Assembly: GCA_025361465.1 (NCBI GenBank)
Contig: JANYAG010000034.1
Location: 1 to 13,988 of the forward strand
Direction of reading: 5' to 3'
From: Gemmatimonadota bacterium
GTDB taxonomy: Bacteria; Gemmatimonadota; Gemmatimonadetes; Gemmatimonadales; GWC2-71-9
Length of the DNA stretch: 13,988 bases
Shown: positions 6,768-13,709 of the stretch, in pieces
Numbering within the stretch: the stretch's first letter is position 1
Layout of the letters: every line of letters begins with the position of its first letter
Program-made: the position numbers and the translations under genes
Notes under the pieces: model-generated
Database searches by the model: none
What the model was told of the DNA's origin: nothing
What the model saw: only the letters and a program-made list of their open reading frames with translations

Positions 6768-8752
6768 CAGCCCCACTCCTCGAGCAGGCGTTCGGCGATG
6801 TCGGGCCAGGTGCCGATCATCTTTTCCCGTGAGCGAATCGCACCACTGCCAGGGGCGAGCAGGCCGTTGCCCCGTCGTCCGAGGCGCGGGACATCGGCCG
6901 GCGCACCTTCCAGCATGAGCCGGGCGGAATCGAGCGTCAGCGGCGTCTGTCGCGACTCTGCCGCCGCCAGCAACCGCTGCACCAACTGCTGAACCTCGCG
7001 CAGCGACCCGGCAGGACGGGAGGCGAGGTAATCGATCAGGTCGGGCTCTGCGGCGAGCGCGCCGAGGAGTCGGGCGACTTCGCGCACCCGCGCCTCGCGC
7101 TCGGGAACGCCCAGCTCGAGCACCAGGCCCCCCGCCAATCGCGTTGCCAAACGCGGCTCGAAACCGGTCAATTGGTTCGGTGCGGCGTTCGCGGTGAAGG
7201 CCATCTGCCGTCCCGATTCCAGCAGGATGTTATAGAGGAGATAGAGCTCCTCCTGGCTCCGGTCCTTTCCAGCGAGCAGTTGCACGTCATCGATCAGCAA
7301 GGCGTCGGCCCGGCGGAGACGCTGGCGCCAGCGGGCGATGCTGCCGTCACCCAACGCGACGACAATCTGGTCCACCAGTTTCGCCGCATCGAAGACCGCC
7401 ACCCGCGCCAGCCCCGCGGTGCGCAGCGCGTGCCCGAAGGCATGCAGCAGGTGCGTCTTCCCCACGCCAGACTTGCCGACGATCATCAGCGGGTTGTAGC
7501 GCTGGCCGGGGGACTGTGCCGCCGCCCGCACCGCCTCGACGGCGGCGCGCGAGGCGGGGCCCTCGGCAAACAGTTCCAGCGTGAAGCGCGATGACGGACC
7601 CGGCAGCGGCTCGCCGGCCTCGCGCGCGTCGCTGACCACGGCTTCGGCGTCGGCCACCCGATCCGGGTCGTGCAGCGCCGCCTCGCCCAGCATCGTCGGC
7701 GCCAGCTCGGCCAGTTCCGTCTGCAGCTCGCGCAACCGGATCACGTCGTGCTCGAACCCCGCCAGCGCCTCCTCCGGGTCGACCGTCATGTCGGCGACCA
7801 GCAAGGCCTCGAGTCGGGCCGTGCGGAATCCTTCGCCCGCGTAGCGCAGGGTCGCTTCGGTCACCCGTTGGCGCCAGCGGTCAACCTGCTGGGAGACCGC
7901 CGTGGACAAGTCGGAGAGGAAATCGGCAAACTCGTCGGTGTCCGCGATGATCGCGGGTCGCTCCTCGACGATCGGAGGCGGTGCGTCCTCCGTCGCGGCG
8001 GGCAGGCCACTGGCCGGTTGCGCGTCGACCTGCTTGGCGTGACCCAGCCCGGCCAGCAGGACGCGCGCCTCATGGGCGGAAAGCGCGTCACCCTGAACGG
8101 CTTGCTGCGCGATCAGGCGATTGAGGGCCCCGAGCAGTTCGCGCACCGTGCCGATCGGCATTTCGGCCACCATGGCGAGGACTTCCGGGGCGAACGCGAC
8201 TTGCCGCTCCTTGGCGCGCCGGGAGAGGATCGCCAGGCGGGTCTCGTAGTCCGGCGCACCGATGTCGATCACCAGGCCACCCGCGAAGCGTCGGATCAGG
8301 CGTTCGTCGAGCGACTGAATCTCCTCAGGCGGCCGGTCTCCGGCGAGCACGATCTGGCGGTCCGCCGCCGTGAGCACATCGATGAGGCGCAGCAGTTCCG
8401 ACTGCAGCTCTCGCTGGTCGCTGAGCAATTGGGCGTCGTCGAGCAGCACCAGGTGCGCATTGGTGAAGCGTCGGCGATACGCGTCGGCCTGCCCAGCGGC
8501 GAGCGCGGCGTGGTAGGCCTCGACGAAATCGTCCACCGTGACATACTCGACGATACGCGCCGGATCGATCGCCTGCGCTTCGTGGCCGATGGCCATGAGC
8601 AGATGGGTCTTGCCGAGCCCTGGCCGCGCGTAGACAAACAGCGGGTTGTACGCCGCACCGGGGGCTTCCGCCACCGCCTTCGCTGCAGTGGCCGCCAACC
8701 GGTTCGACGATCCGACCACGAAGGAGTCGAAGCGTGAGTGGGGATTCAGCAT
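6767..8752 (-). CDS. Protein with two tandem DnaA-type AAA+ ATPase domains and no DNA-binding domain
   Basis: The 661-residue protein is two DnaA-like AAA+ modules joined by a long helical linker. Module 1 (about 5-235): Walker A ARPGLGKTHLL (42-52), Walker B LVLLDDAQLL (101-110), sensor 1 IVLAGDRPP (134-142), arginine-finger region ERLIRRF (150-156), sensor 2 TVRELLGALNRL (202-213). Module 2 (about 388-617): Walker A VGKSGVGKTHLL (425-436), Walker B ALLIDDVQLLAGKDR (484-498), sensor 1 AFTANAAP (518-525), box PRLATRL (533-539), sensor 2 SLREVQQLVQRLL (583-595). In module 1 the first Walker A glycine of DnaA is Ala42; module 2 is intact. Residues about 270-365 are helical and charged. Only some 44 residues follow module 2, so DnaA domain IV, which binds DnaA boxes, is absent. 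It is therefore unlikely to be a replication initiator. It begins seven bases after the GTPase stop, and its stop shares one base with the PATAN-TPR start. Confidence 0.92.
   Translation of the reverse strand: MLNPHSRFDSFVVGSSNRLAATAAKAVAEAPGAAYNPLFVYARPGLGKTHLLMAIGHEAQAIDPARIVEYVTVDDFVEAYHAALAAGQADAYRRRFTNAHLVLLDDAQLLSDQRELQSELLRLIDVLTAADRQIVLAGDRPPEEIQSLDERLIRRFAGGLVIDIGAPDYETRLAILSRRAKERQVAFAPEVLAMVAEMPIGTVRELLGALNRLIAQQAVQGDALSAHEARVLLAGLGHAKQVDAQPASGLPAATEDAPPPIVEERPAIIADTDEFADFLSDLSTAVSQQVDRWRQRVTEATLRYAGEGFRTARLEALLVADMTVDPEEALAGFEHDVIRLRELQTELAELAPTMLGEAALHDPDRVADAEAVVSDAREAGEPLPGPSSRFTLELFAEGPASRAAVEAVRAAAQSPGQRYNPLMIVGKSGVGKTHLLHAFGHALRTAGLARVAVFDAAKLVDQIVVALGDGSIARWRQRLRRADALLIDDVQLLAGKDRSQEELYLLYNILLESGRQMAFTANAAPNQLTGFEPRLATRLAGGLVLELGVPEREARVREVARLLGALAAEPDLIDYLASRPAGSLREVQQLVQRLLAAAESRQTPLTLDSARLMLEGAPADVPRLGRRGNGLLAPGSGAIRSREKMIGTWPDIAERLLEEWG
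6776..6780 (-). promoter_or_regulatory. Shine-Dalgarno site of the PATAN-TPR gene
   Basis: AGGAG is encoded by the last codons of the AAA+ gene and lies eight bases before ATG 6767. It selects that ATG over GTG 6776, which overlaps the site itself, and it indicates coupled translation from the AAA+ gene. Confidence 0.75.
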
Positions 8753-8759
8753 GTCGCGC

Positions 8760-9371
8760 TCATGACGCCGCGCCCGCGCGAGGCACGAGGCGGCGCATCA
8801 CCAGGGTCACGCTGGCGTGCAGCGCCTCCAGCACGCCAACGCCGCGCAGGGCATCGCATTCAAAACTCGGCGCCCCTTCGGGATTGATCGCCTCGTCCAG
8901 CGCCGCCGCGGACAGCAGCAGCTCGGCCGGGAGGTCCCGCTTGTTGTGCAGGTAGACCATCATCGGCGCCAGGCCGGGGGCGGGGCGGGCCGCGAGCTGA
9001 TCCCGCAGGTCCCGCAACGCCACGACATTGTCTTCCAGCCGCGACGCCTGCGAGTCGGTCACGAACAGCACCCCGTCGGCATCGGTGAGGACCACCCGGC
9101 GTGTCGCATCGGCATGCGCAACCAGCGGGATCGCGTAGAGGTGGACCTGTACGTGCCAGCCGCCGAGCTGGCCGAGATCCAGCGGGAGCCAGTCGAGCAG
9201 CGGGCCTGCGGCCGGGCCGGTGCCGCTCGGGGCGAGGACCCCGCGCCGCGCCGGCGCGATTCGGTCGAACACGCAACGGAGGACGGAGCTCTTGCCCGAG
9301 CGTGCCGGACCGACGATGGCGAAAGTCGCCGTGATCTCCTTCGCCTCGGTGTGCCAGTGCGCCATGCTCAC
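8760..9371 (-). CDS. MglA-type Ras-like GTPase with degenerate switch II
   Basis: The 203-residue protein matches the MglA family of small bacterial GTPases. It shows a P-loop GPARSGKSS (21-29), LPLDLGQLGGWHVQVHLY (62-79; MglA has FLPLDLG...HLYTVPGQ), a G4 motif NKRD (143-146), VLFVTDSQ (101-108) and a G5-like segment ending in GVGVLEAL (about 177-184). The switch II motif PGQ of MglA is here P-L-V (residues 82-84), so both the Gly and the catalytic Gln are missing. GTP binding looks feasible; hydrolysis is expected to be slow or to depend on partners. GTG 9371 gives a four-base GTGA overlap with the preceding roadblock gene; ATG 9365 is an equally possible start, with GGGGG at a better spacing. 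In Myxococcus and Thermus, MglA works with the roadblock protein MglB at the cell pole; the neighbouring roadblock genes suggest a comparable pair here. Confidence 0.9.
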   Translation of the reverse strand: MSMAHWHTEAKEITATFAIVGPARSGKSSVLRCVFDRIAPARRGVLAPSGTGPAAGPLLDWLPLDLGQLGGWHVQVHLYAIPLVAHADATRRVVLTDADGVLFVTDSQASRLEDNVVALRDLRDQLAARPAPGLAPMMVYLHNKRDLPAELLLSAAALDEAINPEGAPSFECDALRGVGVLEALHASVTLVMRRLVPRAGAAS

Positions 9372-9835
9372 GTCCCCCCGAACAGGGCGCGCAGGGACTG
9401 GTCGAGTTCCCGCTCGAAGCCTTCGGCCAGCACTTCGCGCACTGCCACGGGTGGCGGCGCCGCCGCCGACACTTGCGCGGCGAAGCGATCGAAGAAGAGC
9501 CGCACCAGGCCGATCGAAGACTCGCGCCCGAACACCGCGAGCGCGATCCAGCGCCCCCGAGGTGTATCGAAGCCGCCAAGCCAGACGCCCTCGCGGTCCC
9601 CCTGATGCACCACGGCGCCGAAATCGCCGCCGTGCTCCATCAATCGCGCCAGTTCACTGGTGGTGGCCAGGATGCCGGCGCCGAGCGCGGCCGCGGCCAT
9701 GACATCGAGGGAGCGGGTGAAGCCGTGCTGGGCAATCACCTGCCCCGAACTGGTCATCACCAGCGCCACGCGCGCCGACGACTCTCGCACGAACTCCACC
9801 AGAGGATCGGTGACCCACGGTTCCAGGACGCGCAT
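9368..9835 (-). CDS. Roadblock/LC7-domain protein (MglB-like)
   Basis: The 155-residue protein has a roadblock/LC7 fold in residues about 10-122: helix LVEFVRESSARVALVM, hairpin TSSGQVIAQHG, the long helix SLDVMAAAALGAGILATTSELARLM, then strands FGAVVHQG, GVWLGGF and WIALAVFG, and a final helix (GLVRLFFDRFAAQV). Roadblock proteins dimerize and act as regulators of Ras-like GTPases; MglB is the activator of MglA. The remaining 30 residues form a Pro-rich hinge and an amphipathic helix (VREVLAEGFERELDQSLRAL) of unknown role. It lies directly before the GTPase gene with a four-base overlap, so it is the best candidate regulator of that GTPase. ATG 9835 shares one base with the stop of the other roadblock gene. 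Confidence 0.87.
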   Translation of the reverse strand: MRVLEPWVTDPLVEFVRESSARVALVMTSSGQVIAQHGFTRSLDVMAAAALGAGILATTSELARLMEHGGDFGAVVHQGDREGVWLGGFDTPRGRWIALAVFGRESSIGLVRLFFDRFAAQVSAAAPPPVAVREVLAEGFERELDQSLRALFGGT

Positions 9836-10188
9836 CAGGCGAGTGACACGGCGAAATCGCCAAGCAGGACGCGCAACCGGCCGAGTTCCGCGCGCGAGTC
9901 GGCCAGCGCGACCAGCCAGAGCGGATCAGGGCCCGCCATCGCGAGCAGCACACCGCCCGAGGCGGCAAGGTGAACGCTGCGCGGCGGCGCGCCGTGCGCG
10001 ACGTGCGCCGTCTGACGGGCGCGCACGACGAGGGCCGCCGCGAGCGCGGCGACATCACTGGTGGCGACGTGCTCCATCGCTGACTCCGCCACGACGAGGC
10101 CATCTTCCGCCGAAACGATCAGCGCACCGCGCACCCCGGGAACGCCGGTAATCTCGCGCAGGATCTGCTGCCAGCGCTCGAGGCTCAC
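9835..10188 (-). CDS. Roadblock/LC7-domain protein, short form
   Basis: This 117-residue protein consists of a single roadblock/LC7 domain: helix LERWQQILREITGVPGVRG, the signature hairpin ALIVSAEDGLVVAES, the helix DVAALAAALVVRARQTAH, strands SVHLAASGGVLLAMA and LWLVALA, and a C-terminal helix. The start is GTG 10188, which overlaps the preceding stop by four bases and has GGAG eight bases upstream; the open frame further upstream is shadow sequence. Together with the longer roadblock protein encoded next to it, it may form a heterodimer, as MglB and MglC are reported to interact in Myxococcus (analogy only). Confidence 0.87.
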   Translation of the reverse strand: MSLERWQQILREITGVPGVRGALIVSAEDGLVVAESAMEHVATSDVAALAAALVVRARQTAHVAHGAPPRSVHLAASGGVLLAMAGPDPLWLVALADSRAELGRLRVLLGDFAVSLA

Positions 10189-10940
10189 GTCAGTCGCTCC
10201 AGCCAGTGGCGCGCAGCGATCCCGGCGCGACTCGCCATCGCCAGCAGCCGGCCTGACGGCGTGGTACCTGGCCGGGAAACCAGCAGCGTGGCGCCATCGG
10301 CAATCGGCAGCACGGCAAACCGGAATTCGGTGCCCTCGACCAGCAGGTACTGCCACTCACCGAGCCCGAGGAGCCGAGTGACGCGCGAAGCCTCACGCGC
10401 CAGGCCGGCGCCCTCGGCGGACGCGGCGTCAGCCGTGTCCGCGCTCGTGCCCGGCCCGACCCCGCCCGTCAGGCGCATCCCCTGCGCATCGAACAACAGC
10501 AGACCGCTGGACAGGTCGGCGAGTGCCGGCGCCGCGTCCGGCGTCGCGGCCGGCTGGGTCGCCCGCACCCGATCGAGCGCCGCCAGCAGCGAGGGGTCGT
10601 GCGGCGACTCGCCCACGGCCAGTTCGAGATAGCGCTCGGCGGCGGAGAAATCGCGCGCCCGAAATGCCACGAAGGCGAGCCCCTTGAGGGCCCCGACATG
10701 TCCCTGATCACACTCGAGGGCAGCATGCCAGGCGGCGATCGCCCCCGCATCCTCACCCTGATCGGCGCGAATGCGCCCGAGCAGATCGTGCGCATCGGCA
10801 AGCGCGGGATAGTGGGCGAGGCCGGCCGTGGCGACCATCGCGGCCGCTTCAAGCTGGCCACGCTGGCGCAGGCGCTCGCCCAGTTCGAGAAAGGCGAGGC
10901 CCTGAGGACGCGTGGGTGACACGGTCGGGGGATCAGTCAC
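10185..10940 (-). CDS. TPR - roadblock/LC7-like fusion protein
   Basis: The 251-residue protein has two halves. Residues about 15-125 are three to four TPR units (FLELGERLRQRGQLEAAAMV, AHDLLGRIRADQGEDAGAIA, LKGLAFVAFRARDFSAAERY). After an Ala/Pro-rich linker, residues about 140-251 look like a divergent roadblock/LC7 domain: strand SGLLLFDAQGMRLTGG, a long Ala-rich helix (ADAASAEGAGLAREASRVTRLL), strands WQYLLVEGTEFRFAVLPI and GATLLVSRPG, and a final helix. GTG 10940 overlaps the preceding stop by eight bases; the longer frame upstream is Arg-rich shadow. GTG 10922 is a weaker alternative. This would be the third roadblock-type domain in a row before the GTPase gene; the TPR half could recruit it to another partner. 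Confidence 0.78.
   Translation of the reverse strand: MTDPPTVSPTRPQGLAFLELGERLRQRGQLEAAAMVATAGLAHYPALADAHDLLGRIRADQGEDAGAIAAWHAALECDQGHVGALKGLAFVAFRARDFSAAERYLELAVGESPHDPSLLAALDRVRATQPAATPDAAPALADLSSGLLLFDAQGMRLTGGVGPGTSADTADAASAEGAGLAREASRVTRLLGLGEWQYLLVEGTEFRFAVLPIADGATLLVSRPGTTPSGRLLAMASRAGIAARHWLERLT
10197..10200 (-). promoter_or_regulatory. Shine-Dalgarno site fixing the start of the short roadblock gene
   Basis: GGAG (minus strand) ends eight bases before GTG 10188. It removes about 56 spurious residues from the longest possible open frame. Confidence 0.65.
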
Positions 10941-11865
10941 GAGTCTCGTGCAAGGCCTCCAGCATGGTCCGCGCAGCCTGCTGCAACGCCGCTGCTTCCT
11001 TCGCGCGCGATGGCGACGCCGCGCCCCACGCTTCCCACGCCTCGATGGCGAGGTCAAAGCGTCCTGCACCAACCTGGGCGAGTCCCAGGGCATGCCACGC
11101 CTCGCCATCCCCAGGCGACCCGGCGACGCGCCCAGTGAGCAGCACCACCGCGTCTTCGTAATGTCCCGCCTCGATCGCCGCACGCGCGTCCAGCGTCACG
11201 TTTCGTGGTGCGGACTGCAACACAAGTATAGCGGCGGCCACCAGCGCCTGAACGCGTTCCGCCACGTCCTCAATGGACTCGCCAAGCGACGCCGCAATCG
11301 CCGCCACATTCCGTCCCCCATCGATGGCGTCGAGCACCCGCCAGTCCAGTGGCGCCAGCGCCACCGGCGGTCCGTTCGCGATCAGGTCGGCGGTGGCGAA
11401 GACCGGCACCGCCAGGAAGCCATCCAGCGCCGAAGCGAGCTCGACGCGACGCGATTCGGCATCGACCACCTGCAGGACGAGCGAGTCGGTGGTGAGATCA
11501 AGCGGCCCGGCCACCACGCCCTCTTCGGCGAAGTCGAAGCGGCCGCGCGACCAATGGAGCATGGCGTCCAGTGCCCGCACGGCCAGTTGACCGCGCAACG
11601 CCTCGCGCAGCGCGGTCGGCAGGGCGCCGGCACCGAGTTCCGGAGCGGTCGCGTCGGCAATCGCGAGGTGGCGCGCCAGCAGGGCCGCGTCGAGGGCGTC
11701 GTCCCCGGCATCCGGCTCGAGCGCCACCACGCGCCCCTCGCGCAGCCGCAACGTGCGCAGCGCCGCCGGGTCGGGGCCAACGACCCGGAGGACGCCGCTG
11801 CGGCGCCCGCGTTCCAGCAACTGGAGCACCTCCACCAGGCCGATCTCGTTCAACGGTCCGTGCAT
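10933..11865 (-). CDS. PATAN (DUF4388) - winged-helix - TPR protein, short form
   Basis: The 310-residue protein begins with a DUF4388/PATAN domain (about 1-140): LNEIGLVEVLQLLERGRRSG, VLRVVG, LREGRVVALEPDAG, the helical middle and WSRGRFDF. Residues about 168-217 (LAPLDWRVLDAIDGGRNVAA...QALVAAAILVLQ) match the same winged-helix-like module seen in the longer PATAN protein of this operon. Residues about 222-285 form one or two TPR units (ARAAIEAGHYEDAVVLL, AWHALGLAQVGAGRFDLAIE). It is thus a shorter paralogue of the 539-residue protein, encoded on the other side of the roadblock-GTPase-AAA+ block. ATG 11865 is three bases after the upstream stop; no strong Shine-Dalgarno sequence is visible, in line with coupled translation. 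Confidence 0.87.
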   Translation of the reverse strand: MHGPLNEIGLVEVLQLLERGRRSGVLRVVGPDPAALRTLRLREGRVVALEPDAGDDALDAALLARHLAIADATAPELGAGALPTALREALRGQLAVRALDAMLHWSRGRFDFAEEGVVAGPLDLTTDSLVLQVVDAESRRVELASALDGFLAVPVFATADLIANGPPVALAPLDWRVLDAIDGGRNVAAIAASLGESIEDVAERVQALVAAAILVLQSAPRNVTLDARAAIEAGHYEDAVVLLTGRVAGSPGDGEAWHALGLAQVGAGRFDLAIEAWEAWGAASPSRAKEAAALQQAARTMLEALHETRD

Positions 11866-11868
11866 GAA

Positions 11869-13008
11869 TCAACCGGCCGCGAAGAGGGACGCGAGCTGCC
11901 GCGCCGACCGCGCATGGCGACGACTCATCTCACCCAGCGGCCCGTCGGGATCCACCCGGCCGACGGTCTCCCAATCCTCGAGCGCCTCGTTGTAGCGCCG
12001 CAGCTTCGCGAGTACCACGCCGCGATGGAAGAGTGCGGCGGTCTGGGTCGGCTGCCGCGCCAGCACCTGGTCGAACACGGCCATCGCTTCGCCGAGATGG
12101 GTCATCTCGAGCAACGACCGGCCCAGGAGCAGCAGCACTTCGTCGGTGGAACCGAGGCCGTCCCGCTCGCCCGCCTCCGCAGGGAGCTCAATTGGCGCGC
12201 CCCCGGGTTCGAGTTCCAGCAACCAGACTTGCGGGACGTACCAGGGCGAGAGCAGCAGGGCGTGACGGATCGCGCCGAGGGCCCGGCCGTGCTCTCCCAG
12301 GCGCTCCCATGCCAGCCCCAGGGTGAAGTGCGCCCGGGCAAGGTCGGGATCGGCGGTGATGGCCGCCTGGAGAAATGGCGCGGCGATGCCGGCATCGTCA
12401 TCACCGAGTGACGCCAGACCAGCGAGATAGAGCAGTGCCGCGTGCGGCGTCGCCCTCCCGATCCAGCCGGCCAAGAGCGTGCGTGCGCGCGCCGACTCGC
12501 CACGGCGGAGCCACGACAGCGCGCGATTGTGCACCGAGGGTTGATCGTTGACGGGAAGACAGCGATCCCACGCATCGTCGGCCGCGCGACGTTCACCGCG
12601 TTGCTCGTGCAGCACGGCCAGCCCGTTCCAGGCGGCAATCGCGGTGCTCGGATCGGCCAGGGCCGCGCGATAGCAGGCCTCGGCCACCGCCAGCGAGGCC
12701 TGCCGGTGCGCCATCACCGCCGCGGCGAGGGGATGCCCCGCGCCAGGGGCGGCGCGTTGGGGATCGACTGTGATGGCAAGCACCAGCCCATCGCTGCGCC
12801 CACCCGCCAGTCGCTCGAGCGCGCGCCAGGCGGCGAGCGGGGCGTGCGGCATCGCCACCGCCCGGCGCGCCGCATCCAGCGCCTCGGGGTGCGCTCCGCG
12901 CCGACCGGCGAACCAGGCCAGGTTGCCAAGCGTCGCCGGATCGGCCGCACCGAGCCGCCGCGCCAGCGCGGCGACCACCACGCCATCGGGCGGACGGACA
13001 GCGGTCAT
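11869..13008 (-). CDS. TPR-repeat protein
   Basis: The 379-residue cytoplasmic protein has no signal peptide or membrane segment. It is almost wholly built of TPR-like pairs: LGNLAWFAGRRGAHPEALDA, AAWNGLAVLHEQRGERRAAD, LYLAGLASLGDDDAGIAAPF, AHFTLGLAWERLGEHGRALG, LLLLGRSLLEMTHLGEAMAV and ALFHRGVVLAKLRRYNEALE. Residues about 70-95 lack a clear repeat. ATG 13008 is one base after the CheC stop, so the two genes are almost certainly cotranscribed. TPR proteins are scaffolds; in Myxococcus the TPR protein SgmX is an MglA effector that activates type IV pili, so an effector role for the GTPase encoded downstream is a fair but untested guess. Confidence 0.89.
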   Translation of the reverse strand: MTAVRPPDGVVVAALARRLGAADPATLGNLAWFAGRRGAHPEALDAARRAVAMPHAPLAAWRALERLAGGRSDGLVLAITVDPQRAAPGAGHPLAAAVMAHRQASLAVAEACYRAALADPSTAIAAWNGLAVLHEQRGERRAADDAWDRCLPVNDQPSVHNRALSWLRRGESARARTLLAGWIGRATPHAALLYLAGLASLGDDDAGIAAPFLQAAITADPDLARAHFTLGLAWERLGEHGRALGAIRHALLLSPWYVPQVWLLELEPGGAPIELPAEAGERDGLGSTDEVLLLLGRSLLEMTHLGEAMAVFDQVLARQPTQTAALFHRGVVLAKLRRYNEALEDWETVGRVDPDGPLGEMSRRHARSARQLASLFAAG

Positions 13009-13009
13009 G

Positions 13010-13630
13010 TCAGTCGAGCCGGATCGCCTCGAGAATGGCCCGCACCGACACCGAGTCGGGCATCAGCAGAAACGCACCCGTCAGAGGATCTTCGCGCCCT
13101 TCGGCGCGGAACGCCGTGTCGACGCAGAAGACCAGGTCATGATCGGTCTCGTTCGGATCCACGGTCGACGCAATCGCCTGCGTGGTCCGCCCCATGGTGA
13201 GCGACGGCACCGAGGGCAGCAGCATCATCTGCATGAAGTTGCTGAGGGCCGTGAGATAGGCGGAGCAGACGATGTTGCCCACTTCCTTGAGGCCGGACTG
13301 CTCCAGTTCACCCAGGACGCGCGGCGGTCCCAACGGGCGACGAAGGATCATGTCGCACAACCGGCCGGCATCGTCTTCGGAGAACGCCAGCAGGGCGCGC
13401 CCGGTCAGATCGCCGAGCATGCGCATCGAGACGATCGCCACATGATCGCCAAAGCTGTTGAGCAGTGCCGGCAGCTCGCCATAGACCACGCGGCGGACGT
13501 TCGGCACCGAGATCATGATGCGGCGGTCGGTGAGCTGCGACAGCGCCGTCGCGGCGTGCCCCGCACCGATGGTGGCCACTTCGCGGAGGCCGTCGCGACG
13601 GAGCGAGTCGAGATCGTTCGGGGTGGTCAT
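13010..13630 (-). CDS. cheC: CheC-family chemotaxis phosphatase
   Basis: CheC proteins remove phosphate from CheY-P and can bind the deamidase CheD. The 206-residue protein shows the two-fold CheC/CheX/FliY pattern. The first half has LREVATIGAGHAATALSQL followed by ISVPNV; the second half has SGLKEVGNIVCSAYLTALS followed by LPSVP. The phosphatase motif (D/S)xxxExxN is intact in the second half (S112, E116, N119), but in the first half the Asn is Thr (D13, E17, T20), so probably only one site is active. ATG 13630 is preceded by GAGGA four bases upstream. The gene lies 99 bases after a CheW-like gene and one base before a TPR gene, linking chemotaxis-type signalling to the GTPase module. I use cheC as a family-level name. 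Confidence 0.92.
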   Translation of the reverse strand: MTTPNDLDSLRRDGLREVATIGAGHAATALSQLTDRRIMISVPNVRRVVYGELPALLNSFGDHVAIVSMRMLGDLTGRALLAFSEDDAGRLCDMILRRPLGPPRVLGELEQSGLKEVGNIVCSAYLTALSNFMQMMLLPSVPSLTMGRTTQAIASTVDPNETDHDLVFCVDTAFRAEGREDPLTGAFLLMPDSVSVRAILEAIRLD

Positions 13631-13675
13631 GGTGTCCTCGTCAGTTCAACGGAAATCGCTGTCGCACTCGGGAGG

Positions 13676-13709
13676 AGCGAGGAGCGCTCATCGAATCTCG
13701 CTCCTCGCT
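13676..13709. repeat. 11-bp perfect inverted repeat in the CheW-cheC gap
   Basis: The arms 13676-13686 and 13699-13709 are perfect complements separated by 12 bases. They sit within a longer stretch (about 13671-13728) rich in GAGGAGCGA and CTCCTCGCT words. This stretch fills most of the 99-base gap between the CheW-like gene and cheC (13631-13729). On the minus strand no T-run follows, so it is not a clear intrinsic terminator; it may be an interspersed repeat or an RNA hairpin. I see no convincing promoter in the gap. Confidence 0.6.

Noticed and set aside
5193..6992. Long plus-strand open frame opposite the PATAN-TPR gene, and similar long frames at 195-1244, 7670-8737, 8817-9605 and 10912-12411
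   Set aside because: They lie exactly antisense to genes with clear domains, have Arg/Gly/Pro-rich shadow composition and no recognisable motifs; this is expected in GC-rich DNA.
6767..8752. Calling the twin AAA+ protein the replication initiator DnaA and the region an origin
   Set aside because: It lacks DnaA domain IV and its DnaA-box-binding helix-turn-helix, has two AAA+ domains, and sits in the middle of a signalling operon. I also noticed no cluster of DnaA boxes or dnaN/gyrB neighbours.
10189..10356. Upstream extension of the short roadblock gene, and likewise of the TPR-roadblock gene (10941-11183) and the 279-residue TPR gene (5152-5226)
   Set aside because: The extra residues are Arg/Cys/Trp-rich shadow of the preceding gene, while the chosen GTG starts give tight overlaps with the upstream stop and, for the first, a well-placed GGAG.
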